Source of the DNA: Sterolibacterium sp964500605
GTDB taxonomy: Bacteria > Pseudomonadota > Gammaproteobacteria > Burkholderiales > Rhodocyclaceae
DNA length: 30,581 nucleotides
NCBI GenBank assembly: GCA_964500605.1
Contig: CAZCOS010000023.1
Coordinates: forward strand, 1 to 30,581
Reading direction: 5' to 3'
Shown: positions 8,543 to 17,101 of the stretch, in pieces
Layout: each line of letters opens with the position of its first letter
Position numbering within the stretch: the first letter of the stretch is position 1
Made by a program: the position numbers and the translations under genes
Notes under the pieces: generated by a model
What the model was told of the DNA's origin: nothing
What the model saw: only the letters and a program-made list of their open reading frames with translations
Database searches by the model: none

Positions 8543-11500
8543 TCAAGAAAGTCCGATACCCAGCGCGCCTCCAGCAACAGGTAAGAACAGCCAGTTCTCG
8601 ACAATCGTCCTCCCCGTAGCCTTCTCTACCGCCCCTGCATACGCCGCCATCTGCGCCCCGTACTCGTCGGCCAGTTGCCCCCAATGATCCGGCGCCAACT
8701 GGCTCGATTTGTGGTCGATCAAGATCAAACCATTTTCCGTTTCCAGAAGTAGGTCAATCCGCCCGTTCAGTATCTGCCCTGATTTCAATATGTGTTGCAC
8801 CGCAATTTCGGCATGCGGCTTCGCTCCTGGCCAGCGGCTTGCCAACCAAACATGGAGCGCGCTGATCTGTCGCAATACGGCCGCCGGCGAAAGAAATTCC
8901 GCCACATCAAAACGGCACAAGATGTTCTTGACCTCGGCTTCCGAAAGAGGGACGTTTCGATCGGTGAATGACAATCCGATGCAGGCATGAATTGCTGTCC
9001 CGAGCACACTCATATCTACACCACCCGCAATTGGAATCCGCTCGCCGATTTGGCATTTCTCCAAAACTGTAGCCTGCCCCTTTCCCACTGCAGACGGACT
9101 GAAGTTGAGAGGCAACCGCCTAACGGCACTCCCTCCGGATTTGAACCAGTGCAGTGAGCTGAAGGGTGCATCATCCCCGCTGCCAGCCACCTCCACCGGA
9201 TCAAGTACCCAGCGTTCCGCTGGGATATGCTCACCGGATGGCAGCGCCACGGTGTTTCTCCCATCCTCCTGTAGAAGCCATGGTGCCTCGACACAATCAA
9301 GCCACTCCCCGCTCAATTTCCGGCTGGAACGCGCCAGCACCAAGAGATCCCGCGCCCGCGTCATGCTCACATACAAGAGACGCTTGGATTCTTCGATGGC
9401 GGATTTCCGGAAGCCTTCGGCAACCGGCGAGAGCGCAACGGCATCGGCCACCGCAACCTTTTGCTGCTGCCCAAATGGCCAGGGCCAGTAACGAATGGAT
9501 CGATCGGCCAAGGGATCCTGGGCATCGAAGCCCATCCCGGATTGCGCTGTGATCGACCACAAGCGGTCCTTGATGTCCTTGGCAAGGTCGGTAAGCACAA
9601 CCACCGGCCACTCCAGTCCCTTGGCGGCATGATGCGTCATCACCTTGACCGCGTCGATGGCCGGATCGGCCAGCATGTCCTTTTCCTGTTGGGCGATTTC
9701 GCCGAGCCAGAGGATGAGGCCGGAGATCGAGGCCGCATGCTGTCCGCTGCGGCAGAGGTCTTCGTATTGTTCGGCGAGTTCTATCAGGGCTTCCAGGTTG
9801 GCCAAGCGCACACGGACACGATCCAGATCAGGCGTCCAGCGCGCCACTTTTTCCGGGAGGGAGCAGGCGGCGACCACTGTCGCAAGTGCCTCCCGAGGGG
9901 CAAGCACCGGCAAGGTATCCCGCAGGCCAGCGATGATTTCCAGCGCGGGATGGGCGGCATGGCCATCGATGGCCTCTTCCAGCCATCGGTCGGCATTTCC
10001 GTCCTTCGCCAAATATTTCAGACGATCCGCCACCCACACCTCGGGTTCCAGACCATCGAATAGCGACACAATCTCGGCAGTAGCCACCGTATCGCCTGGG
10101 TCGTTGAGGCGGCGCAAACAGGCAAGCGCTAAGGTAGCTTCAGGAGTCGCCAGCAGGCCCGGTTGTGCCGTGGCAACCGGAATGCCCAGCGCCGACAAGG
10201 CTGCCGCCAGGGCCTTCACGCCATCATGCGAGCGTGACAGGATTGCCACATCGCCATAGCGGACCGGACGCAGCATCTTATTCGGCTTGTCGAAGATGAC
10301 GTAAGCGGAGTCGATCAATTTCTGAACTCCTGCCGCCAGTGCGGAGGCCTCCTGCCCGACATTTTTTCCGCCAAGAATCCAGTTCGTCAGCGCCGATCCA
10401 GCCAATGATTCATTGCGCTCCGGTTTGAGCTCAACCTCCTCCTTCGGCAATGAATTTTCGAACGCGTGGGTAAAGACGGCATTGACGGTCTTCACCAACT
10501 CCGGACGGGAACGCCAGGACGATGGCAGAACCTCCTTGGTCCCGCCAAGTTTCGGCAATTCCCCGAGGATGGCTTGCATGAGCTCGGTGTCGCTGCCCCG
10601 GAAGCCATAGATTGCCTGCTTGATGTCTCCCACCCAATAGACTTTCCTGGCAAAGCGGGCCAGTTTCAGAAATAGCGCGAGCTGGATCGGGCTAGTGTCC
10701 TGGAACTCGTCGACCATCAGGAGATCGAGCTCGTCGTCGAGCACAGCCGCCACTTCCGGATGATCGAGCAGGCCGAGCAGCTGGTGTTCCTGGTCGGCGA
10801 AGTCGAGTGCGCCAAGCTCCTGCTTGATGGCTTGATAGTTCGCCAGTGCCCTAGCCGCGAGATCGAACATCAGTGTGAGGTAACGTCGCAGATCGGCGTG
10901 CAGCCCCTGATGCTCGGCTACCCGACCGGCCAATTCTGCAATTGGCTCGATGGTCGGCCGCAAACTCGCTTCAGGAGCCTCCTTGGCGAGTTTGGCCCAC
11001 TCGCTCCAGGAAGCAGTGTGACGCTCCAGACTGAGGGCAAAGCCCTTGATCAACGCAAGATAGGCATTGGTGTTTTTTTTGCCGCCGGCCAGCGCGATCG
11101 CCTCAACATCAGGGAGGGCCGTCTTGATCGCACGCAGAAGCTCGACATCGATATCCTGCTCAGCCGGTTTTGGAAAGTGACTGAGGAGATCATCGGCATT
11201 GGTTTGCGCAAATCCGGCAACCCTGGCGAGTGGAATGTCGTTGCTGCGTATCTGATTGACCAGTGACTGCAACGCATCCTTCCAATCCTCTTCCAGTCCG
11301 AGACGACGAACCAGACTCAACAACTCGCCCATCGCCGGCCCATCGAGCACTGCATCGATCGCCCGTCCGAGTAGGATGCTCGCCTGTACTTCCTCAAGCA
11401 CCTGCTGCTCGGTCGACATTCCGGCCTCGAAGGCGAAGCGGGCGATCAATTGTCCGCAAACGCTGTTGACCGTCCCGATCCTCGCCTGCCCCATGGCATT

Positions 11501-11716
11501 CGCGAGGCCGAAGCTGCCTTGCTTGAGCAGATGCTCGCGCACGCGCTCCCGCAATTCGGTAGCTGCTTTCTTTGTGAATGTCGTCGCGAGCACCCCCGAC
11601 GAACGAATGCCTCCGGCGGTCAGCTCACTATGCAGGAGTTCGGTCAGCCGGTGTGTCTTGCCGCTTCCTGCCCCGGCACTGATGAAGGTGATGTTGGCTT
11701 TCATCTTGGACCTCAT
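8543..11716 (-). CDS. UvrD/AddA-like helicase with C-terminal RecB-type nuclease
   Basis: A superfamily 1A helicase-nuclease of 1057 residues. Motifs in order: Walker A SAGAGSGKT (residues 13-21), TTFTKKAATELRERV (Ia), MVDEFQDTSPIQ (II), VGDIKQAIYGFRGSD (III), MTHHAAKGLEWPVVVLTDL (V) and RLLYVSMTRARDLLVLA (VI). The C-terminus has a PD-(D/E)XK fold signature, GRIDLLL followed by LILIDHKSSQ and a YGAQMAAYA helix, as in RecB and AddA nuclease domains. ATG 11716 lies 2 bases after the AddB-like stop. ATG 11704 (MKANITF), with GAGG 6 bases upstream, is an equally good start. The frame is open further upstream but inside the previous gene. Predicted to unwind and degrade DNA ends with the AddB-like partner. 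Confidence 0.92.
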   Translation of the reverse strand: MRSKMKANITFISAGAGSGKTHRLTELLHSELTAGGIRSSGVLATTFTKKAATELRERVREHLLKQGSFGLANAMGQARIGTVNSVCGQLIARFAFEAGMSTEQQVLEEVQASILLGRAIDAVLDGPAMGELLSLVRRLGLEEDWKDALQSLVNQIRSNDIPLARVAGFAQTNADDLLSHFPKPAEQDIDVELLRAIKTALPDVEAIALAGGKKNTNAYLALIKGFALSLERHTASWSEWAKLAKEAPEASLRPTIEPIAELAGRVAEHQGLHADLRRYLTLMFDLAARALANYQAIKQELGALDFADQEHQLLGLLDHPEVAAVLDDELDLLMVDEFQDTSPIQLALFLKLARFARKVYWVGDIKQAIYGFRGSDTELMQAILGELPKLGGTKEVLPSSWRSRPELVKTVNAVFTHAFENSLPKEEVELKPERNESLAGSALTNWILGGKNVGQEASALAAGVQKLIDSAYVIFDKPNKMLRPVRYGDVAILSRSHDGVKALAAALSALGIPVATAQPGLLATPEATLALACLRRLNDPGDTVATAEIVSLFDGLEPEVWVADRLKYLAKDGNADRWLEEAIDGHAAHPALEIIAGLRDTLPVLAPREALATVVAACSLPEKVARWTPDLDRVRVRLANLEALIELAEQYEDLCRSGQHAASISGLILWLGEIAQQEKDMLADPAIDAVKVMTHHAAKGLEWPVVVLTDLAKDIKDRLWSITAQSGMGFDAQDPLADRSIRYWPWPFGQQQKVAVADAVALSPVAEGFRKSAIEESKRLLYVSMTRARDLLVLARSSRKLSGEWLDCVEAPWLLQEDGRNTVALPSGEHIPAERWVLDPVEVAGSGDDAPFSSLHWFKSGGSAVRRLPLNFSPSAVGKGQATVLEKCQIGERIPIAGGVDMSVLGTAIHACIGLSFTDRNVPLSEAEVKNILCRFDVAEFLSPAAVLRQISALHVWLASRWPGAKPHAEIAVQHILKSGQILNGRIDLLLETENGLILIDHKSSQLAPDHWGQLADEYGAQMAAYAGAVEKATGRTIVENWLFLPVAGGALGIGLS

Positions 11717-11718
11717 GC

Positions 11719-14346
11719 TCAGCGCTCCCATCCGGCCAGCGCCCGGTAGTCGTTGTACGCTTCGTTGAGCGTTTCCATCGTCATTGCCTCTTCGGGCGGT
11801 TCGGAGTCTTCGGTGGCAGGTATCGCATCCAGCACGACTTCGATCTGACCCGACTGAATTTGCGCGACGCGCCAGCGCCAGGTAGCGAGGAAGCGCTGCC
11901 AAAGCTGCGCCGTATTCTCGCCATCGGCCGACGGAACGACTTCGGCATCGGGGAAGGCACGGTCATCGGAGGCTAAGAAGCGGGCCCGGTCAAGGACGTA
12001 ATAGGCGACCGACGGCCACTCCCCGGTTTCCTGTCGTAATAGTTCGGCGTAGATGGCGAGCTGCAAATGGCGGTTCCGCTTGAGCTTGTCCGGGAATTTC
12101 TTGATCCCGGACCACTTCATGTCGACGATGGCGTGCTCGCCTCGGCCGTTCCGCATGACAAGGTCAGCTGAACCGGCGAGTTCACCACCCGGGAACTGCC
12201 CTGCAACACCTCTCTCGGGAAGAACCTGCACCATGCCTGCCTTGGCTACTTGGCCACGTAAGCTGCGCATCGAGTGGTGCAGACGGTAGCGGAACCCCTC
12301 CAGATCGGCCCCTCGCCCCGGAGACCGCAGGATCGCGCCCTCTTGATCGACAAGCACACTGAAGGATTCAGCGAACCAGACATCGAATTCCGCTTCCGAC
12401 ATTACCAGCGCGGAAGGATGCAGGAAATACTGTTCGACTAGTCCGTGAGCGAGATTGCCCAACATCCGGAAGTCGCCGCCCATGCTGACGATGCGTGACG
12501 GTTGAAGCTTTGCCGAATACCGCAAGAGCCACTGGTAAGGGTTGAAGAGCAACTGCTCGAGGCTGGAGAAGGACTCCTTTGGTCGCAAGGTGATGGCGAT
12601 ATCGTCTGGCAGTTGCCACCAGCGCTTGGGCGCCGGTAGCGGCACCGGGGTAACGGGCGCCATGGTTTCACCTCCGGCGGACAGCAGCGTTTCCAGTTCA
12701 ATGACCCTGGGCTGCTCAACGACTGCACCGATCATTTGCCAGAGCGGATGCACTTCTTCGCCGGGCGGTGGTAGCACTAACACCAGTTGAGCTTGCGCTG
12801 CCAACACCGGACGCAACCAATCGTGTGCGGCCCGGTCGAGCCGGTCGGCAACCTCCGGGAGCACGGTGCCGGCCTGTCGCAGCGCACGAACTTCTCTTGC
12901 CGACCAAGGATCGCTTCCCGGCAGCACCGGCATGGCCAATTGCCACCAGATCACCCGCTCGACCGGTTCAATTACCGCACCGGGCTGACTGACCACCTGT
13001 CCGGCACCGACTTCGGCCGGCCAGAGGGGGTTGTCAGAACCGTTGGCGGTGGCCTGGGCGACAAGTTTCTGGAGTTGTCGGGGGCGGATCCGATCCGCGC
13101 CTTGTGCTTGCAATCCTTTTAGGGACTCCAGGCAGGCCGTGCATTGTCCGAATCCAGCATGGAAGGCGAGGCGTTGAGCGGTATCGGTTTCGCCAAGGCG
13201 CTGGCGGAAGAAGTCCGCCAATCGCCCGACCCGATCGATGACGGCATCAAGGGGCGCGCCTACCTCTGACGGAAACCGGGCGTGTTCGATCCAGGTAGCA
13301 ATCTGTTCGCGGACTTTCGGCGCCTGCTCCTCGCCATAGTGCTTGTCAATCTCGGCCAGGGTGCGCTGCCAATAGGCGCCACCGATCCCCGGTGCATCGG
13401 CGACCTTTTCGGCGAGTCGACGTCGGGCATAGCTGCGGACGGGACACACCGGGTGGGTCAGGAATTGCACCAGTGCGTAGAAGTTGATGGGGTCCCATAG
13501 GAGTTCCAGCGCTAGCGGCAGCACTTGCAGCGCCGGGCGGAAGGCACTAGCCTCTTTGAGCCCTTGGCGAGGCAAGCACGCAGCGGCTAGCAGCGCATCG
13601 AGACGCGCGCCCTCGCCGCCAGACACCAGCAATGTCTGGCGATCGACGGCCATCTGCGTCGACAGCCACTGGGCGGCCAGGGTAGGCGTTTCGGCCTGAA
13701 CGACGAGCACGGAGCCATCGTCTTGCCAGGGGAGTTTCTTGGGTGCCTGCCCAGTTGCAGCTGCCTGGAGTTGCTGTTGCAGGGTTTTGAGAAAGCCTTG
13801 CCCTACGGGTTGTAACGCGACCGGGCCGACAACGGGCAACTCGGAGAGAACCGTTTGCCAGCGGGTCGGGAAGGTCTCGGCAGAGTCCACGAGATGAACT
13901 TGTTCGATGTCCAGTTTTCGGCGCCGAAGCGCTTGGTGGACCGCGTTCAGGCGTTGCCCGATGTTCGGGCTCACCGCCTTGTTGGCAATGGATTCAACCT
14001 CTGCCAGATCCCACAGGCGCTTCGGTGCCTCGTCTGCCATGGTGCCGTTCCACCCGTGCAAAATCCATTGATCCCGCCAGTCGAGCAGGCAGGCTGCCGT
14101 GCCCAGCGGGTCGGTGGCAAAACTCCGGTGATAGAAACGTTGGTCGTTGTCGAGCTTCTCCAAGCAGTCCCGGTACTGGACGATGCGTTCCGCTTGAGAG
14201 GGATGTAGCGCCAGCAGCCCCAACTGGGTTTCGAGAATATTCAGAAAGCCCAGGGGGCCAACTACCGACGCGCCGAGTGAGTCAGTCGGTTGGGTGGCAC
14301 GCTGGCCGTCGAGGTGCCAGCCAAAGGTGATGCTTTGTCCTGCCAT
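11719..14346 (-). CDS. AddB-like PD-(D/E)XK nuclease
   Basis: An 875-residue protein, probable partner of the downstream UvrD-like helicase-nuclease, as AddB is to AddA. I see no intact Walker A near the N-terminus, so the helicase-like part seems inactive. The C-terminal nuclease has GSADLVM followed by HAIVDMKWSG and QLAIYAELL, giving the D, D-x-K and Q/Y elements of the RecB-like nuclease family. ATG 14346 is preceded by GGGAGA with 8-9 bases spacing. The gap to the upstream ADP-ribosylglycohydrolase gene is 51 bp, the largest in the operon, so a minor internal promoter is possible. The pair could also be seen as a second AddAB complex, but its place in a WYL-controlled operon argues for defence. 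Confidence 0.85.
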   Translation of the reverse strand: MAGQSITFGWHLDGQRATQPTDSLGASVVGPLGFLNILETQLGLLALHPSQAERIVQYRDCLEKLDNDQRFYHRSFATDPLGTAACLLDWRDQWILHGWNGTMADEAPKRLWDLAEVESIANKAVSPNIGQRLNAVHQALRRRKLDIEQVHLVDSAETFPTRWQTVLSELPVVGPVALQPVGQGFLKTLQQQLQAAATGQAPKKLPWQDDGSVLVVQAETPTLAAQWLSTQMAVDRQTLLVSGGEGARLDALLAAACLPRQGLKEASAFRPALQVLPLALELLWDPINFYALVQFLTHPVCPVRSYARRRLAEKVADAPGIGGAYWQRTLAEIDKHYGEEQAPKVREQIATWIEHARFPSEVGAPLDAVIDRVGRLADFFRQRLGETDTAQRLAFHAGFGQCTACLESLKGLQAQGADRIRPRQLQKLVAQATANGSDNPLWPAEVGAGQVVSQPGAVIEPVERVIWWQLAMPVLPGSDPWSAREVRALRQAGTVLPEVADRLDRAAHDWLRPVLAAQAQLVLVLPPPGEEVHPLWQMIGAVVEQPRVIELETLLSAGGETMAPVTPVPLPAPKRWWQLPDDIAITLRPKESFSSLEQLLFNPYQWLLRYSAKLQPSRIVSMGGDFRMLGNLAHGLVEQYFLHPSALVMSEAEFDVWFAESFSVLVDQEGAILRSPGRGADLEGFRYRLHHSMRSLRGQVAKAGMVQVLPERGVAGQFPGGELAGSADLVMRNGRGEHAIVDMKWSGIKKFPDKLKRNRHLQLAIYAELLRQETGEWPSVAYYVLDRARFLASDDRAFPDAEVVPSADGENTAQLWQRFLATWRWRVAQIQSGQIEVVLDAIPATEDSEPPEEAMTMETLNEAYNDYRALAGWER

Positions 14347-14397
14347 GCTTCTTCTCCCTGAATTTCTGTTGCCCGAGACGTCGTATCGACCGATCGA

Positions 14398-15561
14398 TCA
14401 AGCCCCTGGATAGCGCTCGGTGTAGTAGTCCTCCTCGGCGCTCGCCTCCGGATCATCCCAGTCACCCAGACGCCAGTCGCCGGCTGTCGCGAGGTCATTC
14501 GCCACGTCTTCCATGACCTCACGCAGTTCCAGCGGCTCCAGCCAGCGCGCCGGAATGGCCGCCCGCCCATGCATCGCGCCGAGCAGGTGTCCGGCAATCA
14601 ATCCGGTGGAATCGCTGTCGCCGTCGTGATTGACCGCCATTATGACGCCGGTTTCAAAGTCTCTGGCCTTCAAGGCGCAATAGACGCCGATCGCCAGAGC
14701 TTCTTCGGCGATCCAGCCTTGGCCCAGTTTCCGAATGGCGGCCTCTGGCACCGTGTCCGACGCATGGAGGGATAGTGCCTGTTCCAGGGCAACGCGTGTT
14801 TCTTCGTGCCGCTCCTTGCACGTCAGCAAAGGCGTTACCCGATCAATCGCCGCAGCAAGATCACTTCCGTCTAGGAGATCGAAGACCAGGGCGGCCATCA
14901 CGCCAGCAGTCAGGAATCCCGTGGGATGTCCATGCGTCAGCGCAGCAGCGTCGCAGCCCAGGTCGAACGCGCGTGCGAAATTTTCCGATCGGAGCGAAGG
15001 GCTGCTATGGGTCAGCGCGTGGAACAGCATGCCGATCGGCGCGACGCGCATCACTCCACCGCAGCCTTTGCTGTCATTCTGGGCCGGTTGGCCGATCTTG
15101 ATGCCGTTGCGCAGCGCATCGACGCAGGTACGGCCCGGTGCCCGGCGGGAAAACAATGCCTTCTGTCCAATCAGCCAGCCAGAAAGCAGGAATTCCTTGT
15201 CGCGCGGCTCGTGCTCGCCTTGGGTGTACAGCCAGCGCAGGTACGCGTAGTGAATCACGCTCGGCGGACTGCAAATGCCGCGCAGGGTACCGCGCACATA
15301 GGCCCGAAGGGCTCCTTCGGCGGTAAACAGCGTCATCTGGGTATCGTCGGTGATCGCACCGAGCTTGCCGTAGGCCGGTGCCATATCGGTGATCCCTTGG
15401 GGGCCGAACTCCCGAATGATTTCGGATCGGCGCATGAATTCAACCGGTGCGCCGAGCGCATCTCCGACCGCGCCACCCAGCAGACAGCCCTGATAACGCT
15501 CCCGAACGGCCGCCGAAGGAATGCGTCGCTGAAACTTTTTGATCGATTCAGTCTTGGTCAT
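14398..15561 (-). CDS. ADP-ribosylglycohydrolase family protein (DraG-like)
   Basis: A 387-residue enzyme predicted to remove ADP-ribose from a protein or nucleic acid, using two Mg ions. The visible family motifs are GCLLGGAVGDALGAPVEF (residues 25-42), the metal-binding TDDTQMT (71-77), GCGGVMRVAP in the middle, and GDSDSTGLIAGHLLGAMHG near the C-terminus, where GDSDST supplies the second acidic cluster. All key acids look intact, so it should be active. The start lies inside the end of the phosphatase gene (14-bp overlap). In defence operons such hydrolases may reverse self-inflicted or phage-imposed ADP-ribosylation; no ADP-ribosyltransferase is visible in the window. Length is somewhat above the roughly 300 residues common for the family. 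Confidence 0.92.
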   Translation of the reverse strand: MTKTESIKKFQRRIPSAAVRERYQGCLLGGAVGDALGAPVEFMRRSEIIREFGPQGITDMAPAYGKLGAITDDTQMTLFTAEGALRAYVRGTLRGICSPPSVIHYAYLRWLYTQGEHEPRDKEFLLSGWLIGQKALFSRRAPGRTCVDALRNGIKIGQPAQNDSKGCGGVMRVAPIGMLFHALTHSSPSLRSENFARAFDLGCDAAALTHGHPTGFLTAGVMAALVFDLLDGSDLAAAIDRVTPLLTCKERHEETRVALEQALSLHASDTVPEAAIRKLGQGWIAEEALAIGVYCALKARDFETGVIMAVNHDGDSDSTGLIAGHLLGAMHGRAAIPARWLEPLELREVMEDVANDLATAGDWRLGDWDDPEASAEEDYYTERYPGA

Positions 15562-16126
15562 CAGGCACTCCGCGTCGTTGTGCTGTTAGGCTGAGAACGT
15601 ATTGCTCCTGCGCGTGCGTTTCGATTGCCCCTGGTCGAACAGCTCGCACCCGATGAACGGCATCTCGCGGGACGCATCCACGCTCGACGAGGATTCGCGC
15701 CGCGACCAGCCCGGTGCGCCCAATCCCTCCCCGGCAATGGATCAGGATGCGGTCGCCGGCATCCAGGCGCTGATGAATTTCCTCACCGACAGCTTGCCAT
15801 CCATGCTCGAAGCGTTCGTCCGGGACATCCACGTCCCGGATCGGGAGGTGAATCCATTTCATCCCGATCCGAATCCCGACCTGCCCGAGATCCGGCACAT
15901 GTAGCAATTCGAACTCGTGCGGTTCGATCAGCGAAATGACCGTGCTCGCACCCCAGTTCCGGATTACCCTCAGGTCCTCGTCGAGATCACGATCCCAACC
16001 GTATTCCGGATCTTTCTTGCCGGGGCAGAGGGTCAGCCCCAGTCGCCCCTCACGTTCCCCGAAGCGTACTTCGGCGATCCGCAAGGGGGACGATTGGCTG
16101 GTTTGTAATCTGGTCAAAGAACTCAT
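15548..16126 (-). CDS. Dual-specificity/tyrosine phosphatase-like protein (Cx5R)
   Basis: A 192-residue cysteine phosphatase. The P-loop is IHCRGGIGRTG, with nucleophile Cys131 and Arg137. The likely general acid is one of the aspartates in PIRDVDVPDE (residues 95-104). The layout, with WGASTVISLIEPHE before the acid loop, resembles CDKN3-like dual-specificity phosphatases. The substrate could be a phosphoprotein or a phosphorylated nucleotide or RNA end; the sequence does not decide. ATG 16126 overlaps the stop of the metallophosphatase (ATGA), and its own end overlaps the ADP-ribosylglycohydrolase start. Confidence 0.9.
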   Translation of the reverse strand: MSSLTRLQTSQSSPLRIAEVRFGEREGRLGLTLCPGKKDPEYGWDRDLDEDLRVIRNWGASTVISLIEPHEFELLHVPDLGQVGIRIGMKWIHLPIRDVDVPDERFEHGWQAVGEEIHQRLDAGDRILIHCRGGIGRTGLVAARILVERGCVPRDAVHRVRAVRPGAIETHAQEQYVLSLTAQRRGVPDDQD

Positions 16127-17088
16127 GACCGCACCCAGTGGAGTTTTCGTTCGTCGAGCGTCGGTTCACCATCCCAGCGATAGGCCACAAGTTTTCCACC
16201 CTTGGCGACGCTGTAATCGACGCAGGCAACCTTGTTTGAGAGCAGTTCCGGCGCTCCGGTAAGCCAGTAGTGGCCGATGAAGACGGGTTTCCCGCCGTCG
16301 TGCCCGATCAAGGCGTGCGGCGGAACAGGATCGTCAGGAAACGCTGCCCGTTCGTGATCGGCCAGCATGGCGGCGCAGCGATAATCGGTGGCGCCGTTGT
16401 CCCACCAGCGAACCCGGACCCGATTGCGATCGTGCCCGTCCTTGTCGCGAAAGGTATGTGGCACTGGCAACGGCACTTCCACGCCCTTGAGAACCGCCTC
16501 CACCGCTTTAAATACGGACATTTCCGGGGAGTCCTTTTCGGCTTCATTTTCGGGTTCGCGGGTCGCCAGAATCATCGTTTCCAGTTTCAGACAGTGATCG
16601 GCCGTCAGAAACGCGCGCAGGTAGTCGAGTGCTGCGACATGCCAACAGGCATGAATGACGCGCAGATCGGGCAAGTCGAGGCAGACCGGAAGGGTCAGAA
16701 ACCACGTCACAAGTTCCTCGTGAAGCGGCGAGCCCTCCACTGCCGAGAGAAATGCCTGATGCTGCTTCCGGTTCTTGTCGCCGTACTTGGCCGAATGATG
16801 TTTGCGGAGGAATTCACCAGGACACTCGGGATCAGGCAGGAACCAGGCGATGGCGTTGAATTCATGATTGCCCATCACCGCACGGGCCGATCCGGCGTCG
16901 ACCATCCGCCGCACAAGGCTGACGGTTTCCATCTGCTTCGGGCCCCGGTCGATAAAGTCTCCTACGAACAACGCCTGACGAGCCGGGTGACGCCAAGCAC
17001 CTCCCTTGCTCCGATACCCGAGATCAGTCAGCAGCGCTTCGAGTGCGTCTGCATGTCCATGGATGTCGCCGATGATGTCGTAGCTCAT
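16123..17088 (-). CDS. PPP-family calcineurin-like metallophosphatase
   Basis: A 321-residue metal-dependent phosphatase. The three hallmark motifs are IIGDIHGHADALEALL (D8, H10), FVGDFIDRGP (D44) and VMGNHEFNAIAW (N74, H75). Later histidines are in VIHACWH and FIGHYWL. Motifs are intact, so activity on a phosphoester is expected; related proteins act on phosphoproteins, Ap4A or nucleic-acid ends. I chose ATG 17088 (MSYDIIGDIHGH), preceded by GAGGGGA about 8 bases upstream and 13 bases after the previous stop. Longer in-frame starts would run into the upstream gene and lack a ribosome site. It overlaps the next phosphatase gene by 4 bases. Confidence 0.92.
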   Translation of the reverse strand: MSYDIIGDIHGHADALEALLTDLGYRSKGGAWRHPARQALFVGDFIDRGPKQMETVSLVRRMVDAGSARAVMGNHEFNAIAWFLPDPECPGEFLRKHHSAKYGDKNRKQHQAFLSAVEGSPLHEELVTWFLTLPVCLDLPDLRVIHACWHVAALDYLRAFLTADHCLKLETMILATREPENEAEKDSPEMSVFKAVEAVLKGVEVPLPVPHTFRDKDGHDRNRVRVRWWDNGATDYRCAAMLADHERAAFPDDPVPPHALIGHDGGKPVFIGHYWLTGAPELLSNKVACVDYSVAKGGKLVAYRWDGEPTLDERKLHWVRS

Positions 17089-17101
17089 GAATTCTTTCCC
17101 C

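Noticed and set aside
11717..11902. Upstream 62-codon extension of the UvrD-like gene
   Set aside because: It overlaps the C-terminal coding part of the AddB-like gene and is rich in arginine and low-complexity residues. Starts at 11716 and 11704 have ribosome sites.
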